Shown here: one piece after another, positions 14,501-25,800 of the stretch
Layout of the letters: every line of letters starts with the position of its first letter
How positions within the stretch are numbered: the first letter of the stretch is position 1
DNA from: Patagioenas fasciata
Lineage: Eukaryota; Chordata; Aves; Columbiformes; Columbidae
Length of the DNA stretch: 64,000 nucleotides
Direction of reading: 5' to 3'
NCBI RefSeq assembly: GCF_037038585.1
Contig: NC_092559.1
Location: 8,644,988 to 8,708,987, forward strand
Translations under genes and position numbers: made by a program
The notes under the pieces: model-generated
Told to the model about the DNA's origin: nothing
Databases searched by the model: none
Seen by the model: only the letters and a program-made list of their open reading frames with translations

Positions 14501-17500
14501 GGGCCCTGGGGACAATGTGGGGTCCTGGGACATCACAATGGGCCCTGGGGACAAAGGGGGTCCCCAGGATGTCACAATGGGGCCTGAGGACAAGGGGTGG
14601 TTCCCATGGTGTCACAATGGGTCCCCAGTGACAAGGGGGGTCCCCAAGGTGTCACAATGGGCCCTGGGGACAATGGGGGTCCCGGGACGGAATAATAGGC
14701 CCTGGGGACAAGGGGGGTCCCCACAGTGTCACAATGGGCCCTGGGGACAAAGGGGGGTCCCCACGGTGTTACAATGGTCCCGAGGGACAAATGGGGGTGC
14801 CCATAATGTCACAATGGGCCCTGAGGACAAGGGGGGCTCCCCAGGGTGTCGGAATGGGTCCCCAGTGACAAGGAGGGTCCCCATGGTGTCACAATGGGCC
14901 CTGGGGACAATGTGGGGTCCTGGGACGTCACATTGGGCCCTGGGGACAATGGGGGGTCCTGGGACGTCACCATGGGCCCCAGTGACAAGGGGGGGTCCCC
15001 AGGATGTCACAATGGGCCCTGGGGACAAAGAGGGGTCCCCTGATTGTCACAATGGGCCCTGCGGACAAGGGGGTGCCGAGGATGTCACAATGGGCCCTGG
15101 GGACAATGGGGGGTCCTGGAATGTCACAATGGGCCCTGGGGACTATGGGGGTCCCCAGGATGTCACAATGGGCCTTGGGGACAATAGGAGGTTCTGGGAT
15201 GTCACAATGGGCCCTGGGGACAATGAGGGTCCCCAGGATGTCACAATGGGCCCTGGGGACAATGGGGGGTCTTGGGACGTCACCATGGGCCCCAGTGACA
15301 AGGGGGGGTCCCCAGGATGTCACAATGGGCCCTGGGGACAAAGAGGGGTCCCCTGAATGTCACAATGGGCACTGCGGACAAGGGGGTGCCGAGGATGTCA
15401 CAATGGGCCCTGGGGACAATGGGGGGTCCTGGAATGTCACAATGGGCCCTGGGGACTATGGGGGTCCCCAGGATGTCACAATGGGCCTTGGGGACAATAG
15501 GAGGTTCTGGGATGTCACAATGGGCCCTGGGGACAATGAGGGTCCCCAGGATGTCACAATGGGCCCTGGGGACAATGGGGGGTGCCCAGGATGTGAAAAT
15601 GAGTCCTGAGGACAAGGGGGGGTCCCCATGGTGTCACAATGGGTCCCCAGTGACAAGGAGGGGTCCCCATGGTGTCACAATAGGCCCTGGGGACAAAGTG
15701 GGGTCCTAGAATGTCACAATGGGCCCTGGGGACAAAAGTGGTTGCCATGGTGCCACAATGGGCCCTGGGGTCAAACGCGGTCCCCATGGTGCTACAATGG
15801 GCCCTGGGGACAAGGAGGTATCCCCAGGATGTCACAATGGGCCCTGGGGACAATGGGGGTCCTGGGACGTCACAATGGGCCCCAGTGACAAGGGGGGGTC
15901 CCCAAGATGTCACAATGTGCCCTGGGTACAAAGAGGCGTCCCCGGAATGTCACAATGGGCCCTGGGGACAAGGGGGTGCCCTGAATGTCACAATGGGCCC
16001 TGGGGACAAAATTGGTCCCCACGATGTCTCAATGAGCCCCAGTGACAAATGGGGGTCCCCATGATGTCACAATGGGCCCTGGGGACAATGGGGGGTCCTG
16101 GGACGTCACCATGGGCCCCAGTGACAAGGGGGGGTCCTCAGGATGTCACAATGGGCCCTGGGGACAAAGAGGGGTCCCCTGAATGTCACAATGGGCCCTG
16201 CGGACAAGGGGGTGCCGAGGATGTCACAATGGGCCCTGGGGACAATGGGGGGTCCTGGAATGTCACAATGGGCCCTGGGGACTATGGGGGTCCCCAGGAT
16301 GTCAAAATGGGCCATAGGGACAAAGTGGGGTTCTGGGATATCACAATGTGCCACAGTGACAAAGGGGGTCCCCATGGTGCCACAATGAGCCCTGGGGACA
16401 AAGGGAGGTCCCTAGGATGTCACAATGGGCCCCGGGGACTAATGAGGTCCCCACGGTGTCACAATGCGTCCTGGAGACAAAGGGGGGTCCCCTGGATGTC
16501 ACAATGGGCCCTTGGGACAATGGGGTTCCTGGGATGTCACAATGGGTCCCCAGTGACAAAGGGGGTCCCCAGGATGTCTCAATGAGCACTGAGGACAATG
16601 GGAGGTCCCCAGGATGTCACAATGGGCCCTGGGGACAATGGGGGGTCCTGGGACGTCACAATGGGCCCTGGGGACAATGTGGGGTCATGGGACATCACAA
16701 TGGGCCCTGGGGACAAAGGGGGTCCCCAGGATGTCCCAATGGGCCCTGGGGACAAAGAGGCTCCCCAGGATGTCACAATGGGCCCTGGGGACAATGTGGG
16801 GTCCTGGGACATCACAATGGGCCCTGGGGACAAAGGGGGTCCCCAGGATGTCACAATGGGGCCTGAGGACAAGGGGTGGTTCCCATGGTGTCACAATGGG
16901 TCCCCAGTGACAAGGGGGTCCCCAAGGTGTCACAATGGGCCCTGGGGACAAAGGGGGTCCCCACGGTGTTAGAATGGTCCCGGGGGACAAATGGGGGTGC
17001 CCATAATGTCACAATGGGCCCTGAGGACAAGGGGGGCTCCCCAGGGTGTCGGAATGGGTCCCCAGTGACAAGGAGTGTCCCCATGGTGTCACGATGGGTC
17101 CTGGGGACAAGGGGGTCCTGGGATGTCACAATGGGCCCTGGGGACAATGTGGGGTCCTGGGACGTCACAATGGGCCCTGGGGACAAATGGGGTCCCCAGG
17201 ATGTCACAATGGGCCCTGGGGAAAAAGAGGCTCCCCAGGATGTCACAATGGGACCTGGGGACAAGGGGGTCCCCAGGATCTCTCAATGGACTCTGGGGAA
17301 AATAGAGGTTCCCCAGGATGTTCACAATAGGCCCTGAGGACAAGGGGTGGTCCCCATGGTGTCACAATGGGTCCCCAGTGACAAGGGGGGTCCCCAAGGT
17401 GTCACAATGGGCCCTGGGGAAAATGGGGGGTCCTGGAACGTAACAATAGGCCCTGGGGAGAAGAGGGGTCCCCACAGTGTCACAATGGGCCCTGGGGACA

Positions 17501-18176
17501 AAGCGGGTCCCCACGGTGTTACAATGGTCCCGGGGGACAAAGTGGGGTGCCCAGGATGTCACAGTGGGCCCTGAGGAAAAGGGGGGCTCCCCATGGTGTC
17601 ACAATGGGTCCCCAGTGACAAGGAGGGTCCCCATGGTGTCACGATGGGCCCTGGGGACAAGGGGGTCCCCAGGATGTAACAATGGACCCTGGGGACAATG
17701 GGGGGTCCTGGGGCGTCACAATGGGTCCTGGGGACAAGGAGGGATCTCCAGGATGTCACAATGGGCCGTGGGGACTATGGGGGGTCCTGGGACGTCACAA
17801 TGGGCCCTGGGGACAAGGGGGCGTCGCCAGGATGTCACAAGGGGCCCTGGGGACAAAGAGGGGTCCCTACAGTGTCACAATGGGTCCTGGGGACACAGAG
17901 GGGCCCTAGGACCTCACAATCGGCCCTGGGGACAAAGGGGGTGTCCCCTGAAAGTCACAATGAGCCCGGGGAACAGAGGGGGTCCCCAGGATCTCACAAT
18001 GGGCCCTGGGGACAAAGGGGGCTCCCCAGGATATCACAATGTGGCCTGAGGACAAGGGGAGGTCCCCATGGTGTTACAATGGGTCCCCAGCGACAAGGGG
18101 GTCCCCCATGGTGTCACAATGAGCCCTGGGGTCAATGGGGGGTCCTGGGATGTCACAATGGGCCCTGGGGACAAGG
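8571..18176 (+). repeat. 39/40-bp minisatellite, second forward block
   Basis: About 240 forward units of the same family follow the return from the inverted block. The beginning (about 8590-9550) copies the 1,221-bp higher-order unit of the left block. The middle (11480-12190) copies the 0.7-kb block. The later part (13.2-16.4 kb) has its own higher-order repeats. Units near the right end are more diverged. The block ends in GGGGACAAGG, where sequence resembling telomeric repeats leads into a different minisatellite. Confidence 0.95.
13182..16400 (+). repeat. About 313-bp higher-order repeat with a 1,774-bp duplication
   Basis: A variant monomer reading GACGTCACCATGGGCCCC (CACCATGG instead of CACAATGG) starts a block of eight monomers. 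The block recurs at about 13182, 13496, 14957, 15270 and 16096. Neighbouring copies are 313-314 bp apart. A larger segment is duplicated with an offset of 1,774 bp (13543/15317 and 13854/15628). A further duplicated stretch links 14255 with 16417. Two or more rounds of segmental duplication are therefore visible in this part of the array. Confidence 0.8.
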
Positions 18177-18212
18177 GGTTAGGGGGTTGTGTTAGGGGGT
18201 TGGAGGATTAGG
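18177..18212 (+). repeat. Telomere-like junction between two minisatellites
   Basis: The join between the 39-bp and 15-bp arrays carries TTAGGGGG twice and one GGATTAGG, variants of the vertebrate telomere hexamer TTAGGG. The reverse complement of nearly the same junction lies at 27964-28002, so it predates the inverted duplication of the two arms. It could be a small interstitial telomere relic or chance in G-rich DNA. At this length the sequence alone cannot decide. Confidence 0.4.
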
Positions 18213-21200
18213 TGGTGCAGGATTTGGGGGTGCAAGGCCAGGGGAGCAGGATTTTGCGGGGCCTGATTTGGGGCTACAGGGTCTGTGGTTGCAGGTTCCA
18301 GGGGTGCAGGATTTGGGGGTTCAGGGTTTAGGGGTGCAGTGGTTTGGAGTGCAGTGTTTTGGGGTGCAGGGTTTGGGGAAGGAGGATATAGGGGTGCAGG
18401 GTTTAGGGTGCAGGATCTTGGGGTGCAGGGGTTTGGGGTGGAGGGCTTGGTAGGGCAGGATTGGGGGTGGAAAGTTTAGTGGTAGGGCTGGGGGTGCAGG
18501 ATTTGGGGGTGAAGGGGTTGTGGGGTGCAGGGTTCTGGGCTGCAGGGTTTGGGAGATCGTTACGTGGGGCTGGAGGATTTGGGGGTGCAGGGTTTGGAGC
18601 AGCAGGATCTGGGGGTGCAAGATTGGGGATAGCAGGGTTTTGGGGGAGCAGGGTCTAGGGGTCAGGCTTTAGGGGGACAGGGTTTGGGGGGCAGGGTTGG
18701 GAGGGATGATTTTGGGGTGCAGGGTTTAGGGCAGCACGATCTTGGGGTGAAAGGGTTTGGCGTGAACGGTTGGGTAGGACAGGATTTGGGGTGCAGGTTT
18801 TTAGGGTGCAACTTGTGGGGGTCAGGATTTGGGGTACAGGGTTTGGGGGTGCAGGGTTTAGTGGTGCAGGGTTTGGGGGTGCAGGTCTTGGGGAGGCAGA
18901 ATTGGGGGTGCAGGTTTTTGGAGTTCAGGGGTTTGGGGGTGCAGATTTTGGGTGTTCAGGACCTGGGGGTGCAGGATTTGGGGATGTAGGTTTGGGGTGC
19001 AGGGCTTAGGGTTTCAGTATCTTGGGTTGAAGAGGTTTGGGGTGAAGGGTTGTGTACGGCAGGATTTGGGGGTGCAGGGCTTTGGGCTGAATGTTTGGGG
19101 GTGCAGGGTTTGCATGTTTAGGAACTGGGGGTGCAGGATTCGGGTTTGCAGGTTTGGGGAATTTTGCGGTAAAGGATTTGGGGTGCAGGGTTGGGGGACG
19201 CAGGATCTGAGGGTGCAGCGTTTGGGGTGCAGAGTTAGGGGCTGCAGGATCTGGGGTGCAGGGTTTGGGGGGCACTGTTTTGGGGGGAAGGATTTGCGAG
19301 ATGCAGGGTTTAAGGGTTTAGGATTTGGAAGTGTCGAATTTTGGGGTGCAGGAGGTGTGGGGTTTGGGGTTGCAGGATTGGGGGGAGAATGGTTTGGGGG
19401 TGCAAGACTTGAGGGTGCAGGGTTTGGGGGTTTGGGACATGGGGCTGGAGGATTTGGGGGTGCAGGATTTGGGGTGCAGTGTGTGGGGGTGCAAGATCTG
19501 GGGGTGTATGAGCGTTGGGTGTGGGATTTGAAGGACAATGATTTGGGGGTGCAGGGATTGGGGGTGTAGGGTTTCGGGGTTGCTGCGTTTGGAGATTCGG
19601 GATGTGGAGGTCAAGGATTTAGGGGTACAAGGGCTGGTTGCAGGATTTGGGGGTACAGGGTTTGGTTGCAGGATTTGGGGTGCAGGGTTTGAAGTGCAGG
19701 GCTAAAGGGGCCAGAATTTGGAGGTGCAAGATTTGGTGGTCTGGGGTACTGGGTTGCAGGGTTTTGGGGTGCGGGATTTGGGGGTGCAGGTTCCATGTCT
19801 TTAGGAACTGGGCGGGGAGGGTTTCTTGGTGCGGACTTTTGAGTGCAAGTTTGAGGGGCCTTGATTTTGGGGTGCATGGTTTGGGGGGCAGGATTCCGGG
19901 TGTAACGTTTTGAGGTGCAGGACTTGGGGGCGCAGGTTTCACACGTTAAGGAACTGGGGCTGCAGAGGTTGGGGGTGCAGCGTTGTGGGCTGCAGGGTTG
20001 AAGGGTGCAGGATTTAGGGGTACAGGTTTTGGGGGTGCAGGAGCTGGGGGTGCAGGCTGTAGGGATCAGAATATGGGGGTGCAGGGTTCTGGGGTGCAGG
20101 ATCTGGGTGAGCAGGCTGTTGGGGTACAGAACCTTGTAGTTCAGCGTTTAGAGGCAGGATTTGGGGGTGCAGGGCTTTGGGGTGAGGGGTCTGGGGTGAG
20201 GGGTTCAGGTGTTCAGCACCTGGGGGTGCAGGACCTGAGGGTTGGAGGATTTGGGGGTGCAGGGATTTCAGGGTGCAACTTGTGGGGTGCAGGGTTTTGG
20301 GTATAGGGTTTAGGGGTGCAGAGTTTTGGGGGGGAGGATTGGGGAAGCAGGGTTTTGGGGTGCAAGGTTCAGTGGTGCAGGGTTCTGGGGGTGCAGGGTT
20401 TAGCGCCAGAATTGGGGGTGCAGGGTTTGGGATTGCAGGGTGTTGGGGGAAGGATCTGGGGGTACAAGATTGGGGGTAGCAGGGTTTCAGGGTCAGGCTT
20501 TAGGGGGACAGGGTTTGGGGGGCAGGGCTGGGAGGGATGATTTGGGGGTGCAGGGTTTAGGGCAGCAGGATCTTGGGGTGAAGGGATTTGGGGTGAAGGG
20601 TGGGTAGGACAGGATTTGGGGGTGCAGGATTTTAGGGTGCAACTTGTGGGGGCAGGATTTGGGGTACAGGAGGTTGGGGGTGCAGGGTTTGGGGTGTAGG
20701 ATTTAGTGGAGCAGGGACTGGGGGTGAAGGTCTTGTGGAGGCAGAATTGGGGGTGCAGGTCTTGGGGAGGCAGAATTGGGGGTGCAGATTTTGGCTGTTC
20801 AGGACCTGGGGGTGCAGGATTTGGGGATGTAGGTTTTGGGGGGTAGATTTTGGGGTGCTGGGTTCGGCACATGGGTCTGGAGGATTTGGGGGTGCAGGGT
20901 TAAGGGGTTTAGGATTTTGGGGTGCACAGTTTAGGGTGCACGTTCTGGGCATGTATGATTTCAGAGTGCAGGGCTTTGGGGTACAGGATTTGGGGTGCAG
21001 GGTTTTGGGGTCAGGATCTGGGGGTGCAGGGTGTTGGGGAGAAGGATTTGGGGGTGCAGCATTTTGAAGTGCAGGGTTTGGAGGAGGGAGGTTTTGGGGG
21101 CGAAGGATTTGGTGGTTCAGGTTTTGGGGGTGCAGTGTTAAGAGGGTGGAGGTTTAGGGGTGCAGGATTTGGGGGTTCAGGATGTGGGGGTGCAGGGTAT

Positions 21201-22038
21201 GGGAGGGAAGGATCTGGGGCTTCAGGATTTGGGGGTGCACTGTTGGGGGTGCAGGGTTTAGAAGTCAGGTCTAAGAGTGCAGCGTTTGGGGTGCAGACTG
21301 TGGGGTGCACAGGACTGGGGCACAGGATTTGGGGGTGCGGGGTTTCAGGGATCAGGATTTGGAGGTGTGGAGTTTTGGGGTGCAGGGGATGGGGTTGAAG
21401 GATCTGAGGGTGTAGGGTGGTGGGGGAAGGATTTGGGGGTGAGAGATTTGGGTGCAGGATTTGGGGGTTCAGTGTTTAGAACAGCACAATCTTGGGGTGC
21501 AGGGGTTTGCAGTGAGAGGTTTGGTAGGCAGGATTTGGTGTGCAGGATTCTGGGGTGCTGGGTTTGGGGTACAGGATTTGGTGTTGCAGGGATGGGGTTG
21601 AAGGGCTTGGGTTTCCAGGCCTTTGAGGTGCAGGATTTGGAGGTGCAAGGTTTGGGAGGGAATTCTTTGGGGTGCAGGGTTTGGGGGCAGGGTTTAGGGG
21701 TGGAGGGTATAGGACGGAAGGATTTGGGAATGCAGGGTTTGGGGCGCAGGTTTCGGGGTTCAGGAAGGTAGGGAGGGCAGGATTAGGGGGTGAAAGGTTT
21801 CAGTTGTAGGGTTTAGGGGTGCAGAGTTTGGTAGGGCCGAATTTGGGGGTGCAGGGTTTGGGGTGCAGGGTTTGGGAAGACAGGATCGGGGGTGGAGGAT
21901 TTGGGGGTGCAGGATTGAGGGGCAGGGTTTTGGTGCAGGGCTTGGGGTCAGGATCTGGGGTGCGGGTTTGGGAAGAGTATTTTGGGGTGCAGGATTTTGG
22001 GTGCCGTGTCTGCGGGGCAGGTTTGGGGTGATCACTGC
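18213..22038 (+). repeat. 15-bp G-rich minisatellite, left arm of inverted repeat
   Basis: Degenerate tandem units of about 15 bp follow the pattern GGGGTGCAGG(G/A)TTTG. G-runs are confined to the plus strand. Runs of three to five G separated by TTT and TGCA loops recur throughout; a clean example is at 21845-21876. This matches the general G-quadruplex pattern. Translation yields a five-residue periodicity (GVQGL/GVQDL) that merely reflects the repeat. The inner end, TGATCACTGC at 22029-22038, is the exact mirror of the start of the right arm. No coding role is supported. Confidence 0.9.
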
Positions 22039-22199
22039 ACCTTTTCCTTTCTCCAGGTGCAGAGCCCGTGCCTCACTTGGTTCCGTCTGCAAAGAGCGCC
22101 CATCTCAGCTCGAATCCCCCTGCCCCTCTCACCCTGTGCAGCTCTTTGTGCGCTGAGCTCCGCACTCAGCACCAGCGGGTGCGGCTCCTCCTGAGGTGA
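22039..22199 (+). other. Unique core of inverted repeat 1, with possible splice signals
   Basis: Immediately after the repeat arm, a pyrimidine tract ending CTTTCTCCAG (AG at 22055-22056) resembles a 3' splice acceptor on the plus strand. A donor-like CCTGAG/GTGATG lies near 22194, which would define an exon of about 138 bp. The enclosed sequence looks non-repetitive, but no protein family was recognised and the frame closes at the donor. An exon is possible and unproven. Confidence 0.2.
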
Positions 22200-22437
22200 T
22201 GGGGGGAGGGGGCGGGGCCAAGGGCTGTTTTGAGGGGGCGGGGCTGAGGCGGCGAGCTGCGATTGGCCGGCCGGGCCGCAGCGGCCGTTCCCGCCTGAGC
22301 CTTGGGGCGGAGCCAGAGCGGGAGTGCGGGGGGCGGCCGGGCCAGGAGCCGCCCGCAGAGCGCCCGGAGAGCGGGCTTCGGGGACTCTGCCCGGGAACGA
22401 GCGGCAGGAGGAGAGGAGACGGCCCCAGCGGTACCGG
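22200..22437 (+). promoter_or_regulatory. CpG-rich promoter-like region and candidate first exon
   Basis: Two GC boxes (GGGGCGGGGC type) lie near 22208-22218 and 22234-22244. An inverted CCAAT box (ATTGG, 22262-22266) follows, then another GGGGCGG near 22304. The stretch is rich in CpG, unlike the CpG-poor minisatellite arms. It ends in GGTACCGG/GTGAGC, a good match to a 5' splice donor with the intron starting at 22438. GC boxes, then CCAAT, then a GC-rich leader, then a donor is typical of a TATA-less vertebrate CpG-island promoter with a non-coding first exon on the plus strand. If transcribed, the transcript would run into the C-rich arm. No transcript evidence is available. Confidence 0.4.
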
Positions 22438-22480
22438 GTGAGCTTCTGGCTGGAGCCTGGGAGCTGTTCCTCCCAGCGAG

Positions 22481-22616
22481 GGCTGTCGGGCACTGAACGG
22501 GCTGCCCAGGGCAGGGCTGGAGCCGCCATCCCTGGAGGGGTTTCCACAGGAGCTCCTGAGGGCCGTGGGCAGTGCCGGGGGTTTGTGCTTGGACTCCAGC
22601 ACCTTCAAGGTGTTTG
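22481..22616 (+). mobile_element. Old CR1 LINE 3'-end fragment
   Basis: This stretch keeps landmarks of the CR1 3' region in order: a CACTGAACGGGCTGCCCAGG segment, CCATCCCTGGAGGGGTTT, and finally TTGGACTCCAGCACCTTCAAGG. The last corresponds to the CR1 segment that reads TTGGACTAGATGATCTTTTG in the young copy at 35.8 kb. It is strongly diverged and lies in forward orientation, opposite to the young copy. It supports an avian or other reptilian origin for the window. Confidence 0.55.
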
Positions 22617-22835
22617 ACACCCAAAGGGATTCTGTGGCACACTCAATTTTCACATTGCCATGGAGCCCGGAGGTCCCAGCGGGGTTTGGATCAGCGTGTT
22701 CTGGAACATTCTCAGTGGTCGGGTCTGTGTGCAGAGTGTGGTGGGAACGAGAAGAGAGGAGATGGAGAGAACAGTGGGGAGGTGGAGGAGCAGGAGTGGA
22801 GGTGAATACCAGAGAGAGCGAGTGTGTGCGGATCA
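22617..22835. other. Remainder of the unique core, nothing recognised
   Basis: The stretch consists of non-repetitive sequence followed by a purine-rich segment (GAGAAGAGAGGAGATGGAGA and similar) up to the point where the mirrored arm begins with GCAGTGATCA. No gene, RNA or element was recognised. Confidence 0.5.
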
Positions 22836-25800
22836 GCAGTGATCACCCCAAACCTGCCCCGCAGACACGGCACCCAAAATCCTGCACCCCAAAATACTCT
22901 TCCCAAACCCGCACCCCAGATCCTGACCCCAAGCCCTGCACCAAAACCCTGCCCCTCAATCCTGCACCCCCAAATCCTCCACCCCTGATCCTGTCTTCCC
23001 AAACCCTGCACCCCAAATCCTGCACCCCCAAATTCGGCCCTACCAAACTCTGCACCCCTAAACCCTACAACTGAAACCTTGCACCCCCTAATCCTGCCCT
23101 CCCTACCTTCCTGAACCCCAAAACCTGCGCCCCAAACCTTGCATTCCCAAATCCTTCCGTCCTATACCCTCCACCCCTAAACCCTGCCCCCAAACCCTGC
23201 ACCCCAAAGAATTCCCTCCCAAACCCTGCACCTCCAAATCCTGCACCTCAAAGGCCTGGAAACCCAAGCCCTTCAACCCCATCCCTGCAACACCAAATCC
23301 TGTACCCCAAACCCAGCACCCCAGAATCCTGCACCCCAAATCCTGCCTACCAAACCTTTCACTGCAAACCCCTGCACCCCAAGATTGTGCTGCCCTAAAC
23401 ACTGAACCCCCAAATCCTGCAGTCCCGGATCCTTACCTGCCAAAACTCTGCATCTCCAAATCCTGCACCCCAAATCTCTCACCCCCACCACCCTGCACTC
23501 CCAACCCCTGCACCCCAAAACTCCACACCTCCAAATCCTGAACCCTGAAACCTCGCACCCCCAAATCCTGAGCCCCAGTCCTGTGCACCCCACACTCTGC
23601 AACCTTAAATTTCCCCCCAAGCCCCTGCACCCCAAACGCTGCACTCTTAGACCTGACTTCTAAACCCTGCACCCCCAAACAGTGCACCCCCAAATCCTGA
23701 AGCCCCAGATCCTTCCCTCCCATACTGTGCACCCCCAAATCCTGAACCCCCAGATCCTGAATTCCAGGATCTTGCACCCCCAGACCCTGCACCCCCAAAT
23801 CAGACACACGAAAACTCTGCACCCCCAAATCTTGCACCTCTAAGCCTCCACCCCTTAACACTGCATCCCCAAATCTTTCACCCCAAAACCTCAACCCAGA
23901 ACCCTGTACCCCAAAACCCTACACCTCCAAATCCTGAACCCTTAAACCCTGCACCCCCAGATCCTCCCCCCAAATGAATGAACCCCCAAAACCTACACCC
24001 CCAGATGCTGCTACCCCATACCCAGCACCCCAAACTCTGCACCCAGAAATCCTGCACTCTCATAACCCTGCACCTCAAACAATTCCCTCGACCCTGCACC
24101 CCCAGAACCTGTAACCCCAGTCGCTGCACCCCCAGGTCCTGTCCCCAAACTCTGCACTGCCAGATCCTGCCCCCCTAAACCCTTAAAGCCCAAATATTGT
24201 ACCCTCAGATCCTTCCTCAACACCCTGCACCCCCAAATTCCCCACCGAAAACCTGCACCCCCAGATCCTGCACCACCAAGTTCTGTACCCTGAAACCCTG
24301 CACTGAAAATCCTGCCCCCTAACTCTGCACTTCCAAATCCTGCACCCCCAAATCCTGCATCCCTAAACCCTACACCCCCAAATCCTTCAACCCCCAAAGC
24401 CAATGCACTGCCAAACCCTGGACCCCCAGATACTGCACCCCAGAACCCTGCACGCTGAAATCCTGCACCCCCAAACCCTGCAGGCCAGAACCCTATACCC
24501 GATATCCTGCCGCCCCACAACTTGCACCCCCCAAACCTGCAACCCCAAATACTGCACCCCAAATCCTGCATCTTGAAACCCTGCACCCCTAAATCCTTCC
24601 TCCCAAGCCATGATTCCCCAAAACCTGTAATACCAAATCCTGCACCCCTAAATTCAGCCCTACCATACTTTGCACCCCTGTAATTCAGCCCTACCAAACT
24701 TTGCACCCCTAAACCCTGAAATCTTACACCCCCTGATCCTGCCCTCCCAAATCCTGAGCCCTGCACCCCCAAAGCCTGCATTCCCAAACGCAGCACCCCC
24801 AGGTCCTGAACACCCAAACACTGCACCCCCAAATTAGGCAGCCCCAAACCCAGCACCCCAAAATCCTCCATTCACAAACTCTGCATCCCCCAAACCTGGA
24901 CCCCCACATGTGCACCCTCAAAATCATGCCCCCCTGAAACGCTGCACTTCAAAACCCTGCACCCCTAAATCCTTCCCCCAAAACCCTGCCCCCCCAAACC
25001 CTACACCCCAAGGTCCTTCCCCCACCTCCTGGAACCCCAAACCCTGCACCCCAAAGAATTCCCTCCCAAACCTTGCACCTCCAAATCCTGCACCTCAAAG
25101 GCCTGGAAACCCAAGCCCTTCAACCCCATCCCTGCAACACCAAATCCTGTACCCCAAACCCAGCACCCCAGAATCCTGCACCCCAAATCCTGCCCTACCA
25201 AACCTTTCACTGCAAACCCCTGCACCCCGAGGTTGTGCTGCCCTAAACACTGAACCCCCAAATCCTGCAGCCCCAGATCATTGCCTCCCAAAACTCTGCA
25301 CCCCCACATCCTGCACCCCAAATCTCTCACCCCCAAATCCTCCCCCCACCACCCTGCAGCCTCAAATCCTTCACCCCCATCCCCTGCACCCCAAAACTCC
25401 ACACCTCCAAATCTTGAACCCTGAAACCTCGCACCCCCAAATCCTGAGCCCCAGTCCTGTGCACCCCACACTCTGCAACCTTAAATTTCCCCCCAAGCCC
25501 CTGCACCCCAAACGCTGCACTCTTAGACCTGACTTCTAAACCCTGCACCCCCAAAAAGTGCACCCCCAAATCCTGCACCCCTAATCCTCCACCCTTTTAA
25601 CACTGCACCCCCAAAACCTGAACCACCAAATCTTTCACCCCCAAAACCTCCCTCCTCCAAACCCTGCACTTCAAAATGCTGCACCCCCAAATCCTTCTCC
25701 CCAACACCCTGCACCCCCAGATCCTGACCCCAAAACCCTGCACCCCAAATCCTGTACCCCAAAGCCCTGCACTCTGAAATCATACATGCCCAGAACGTGC

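Noticed and set aside
24..18176. Dozens of open frames of 60-500 codons with MSQWALGT- or MSPGPIVT-type repeats
   Set aside because: They occur in several frames of both strands at once and follow from a stop-poor 39-bp period; there is no start, splice or codon-bias support.
18177..18212. A genuine interstitial telomere array
   Set aside because: Only two or three imperfect TTAGGG-like motifs are present in sequence that is G-rich anyway; kept as a low-interest observation only.
22032..22653. Overlapping minus-strand frames of 158-174 codons
   Set aside because: They coincide with the CpG-rich core, where GC-rich sequence lacks stops; three frames are open together and none resembles a protein.
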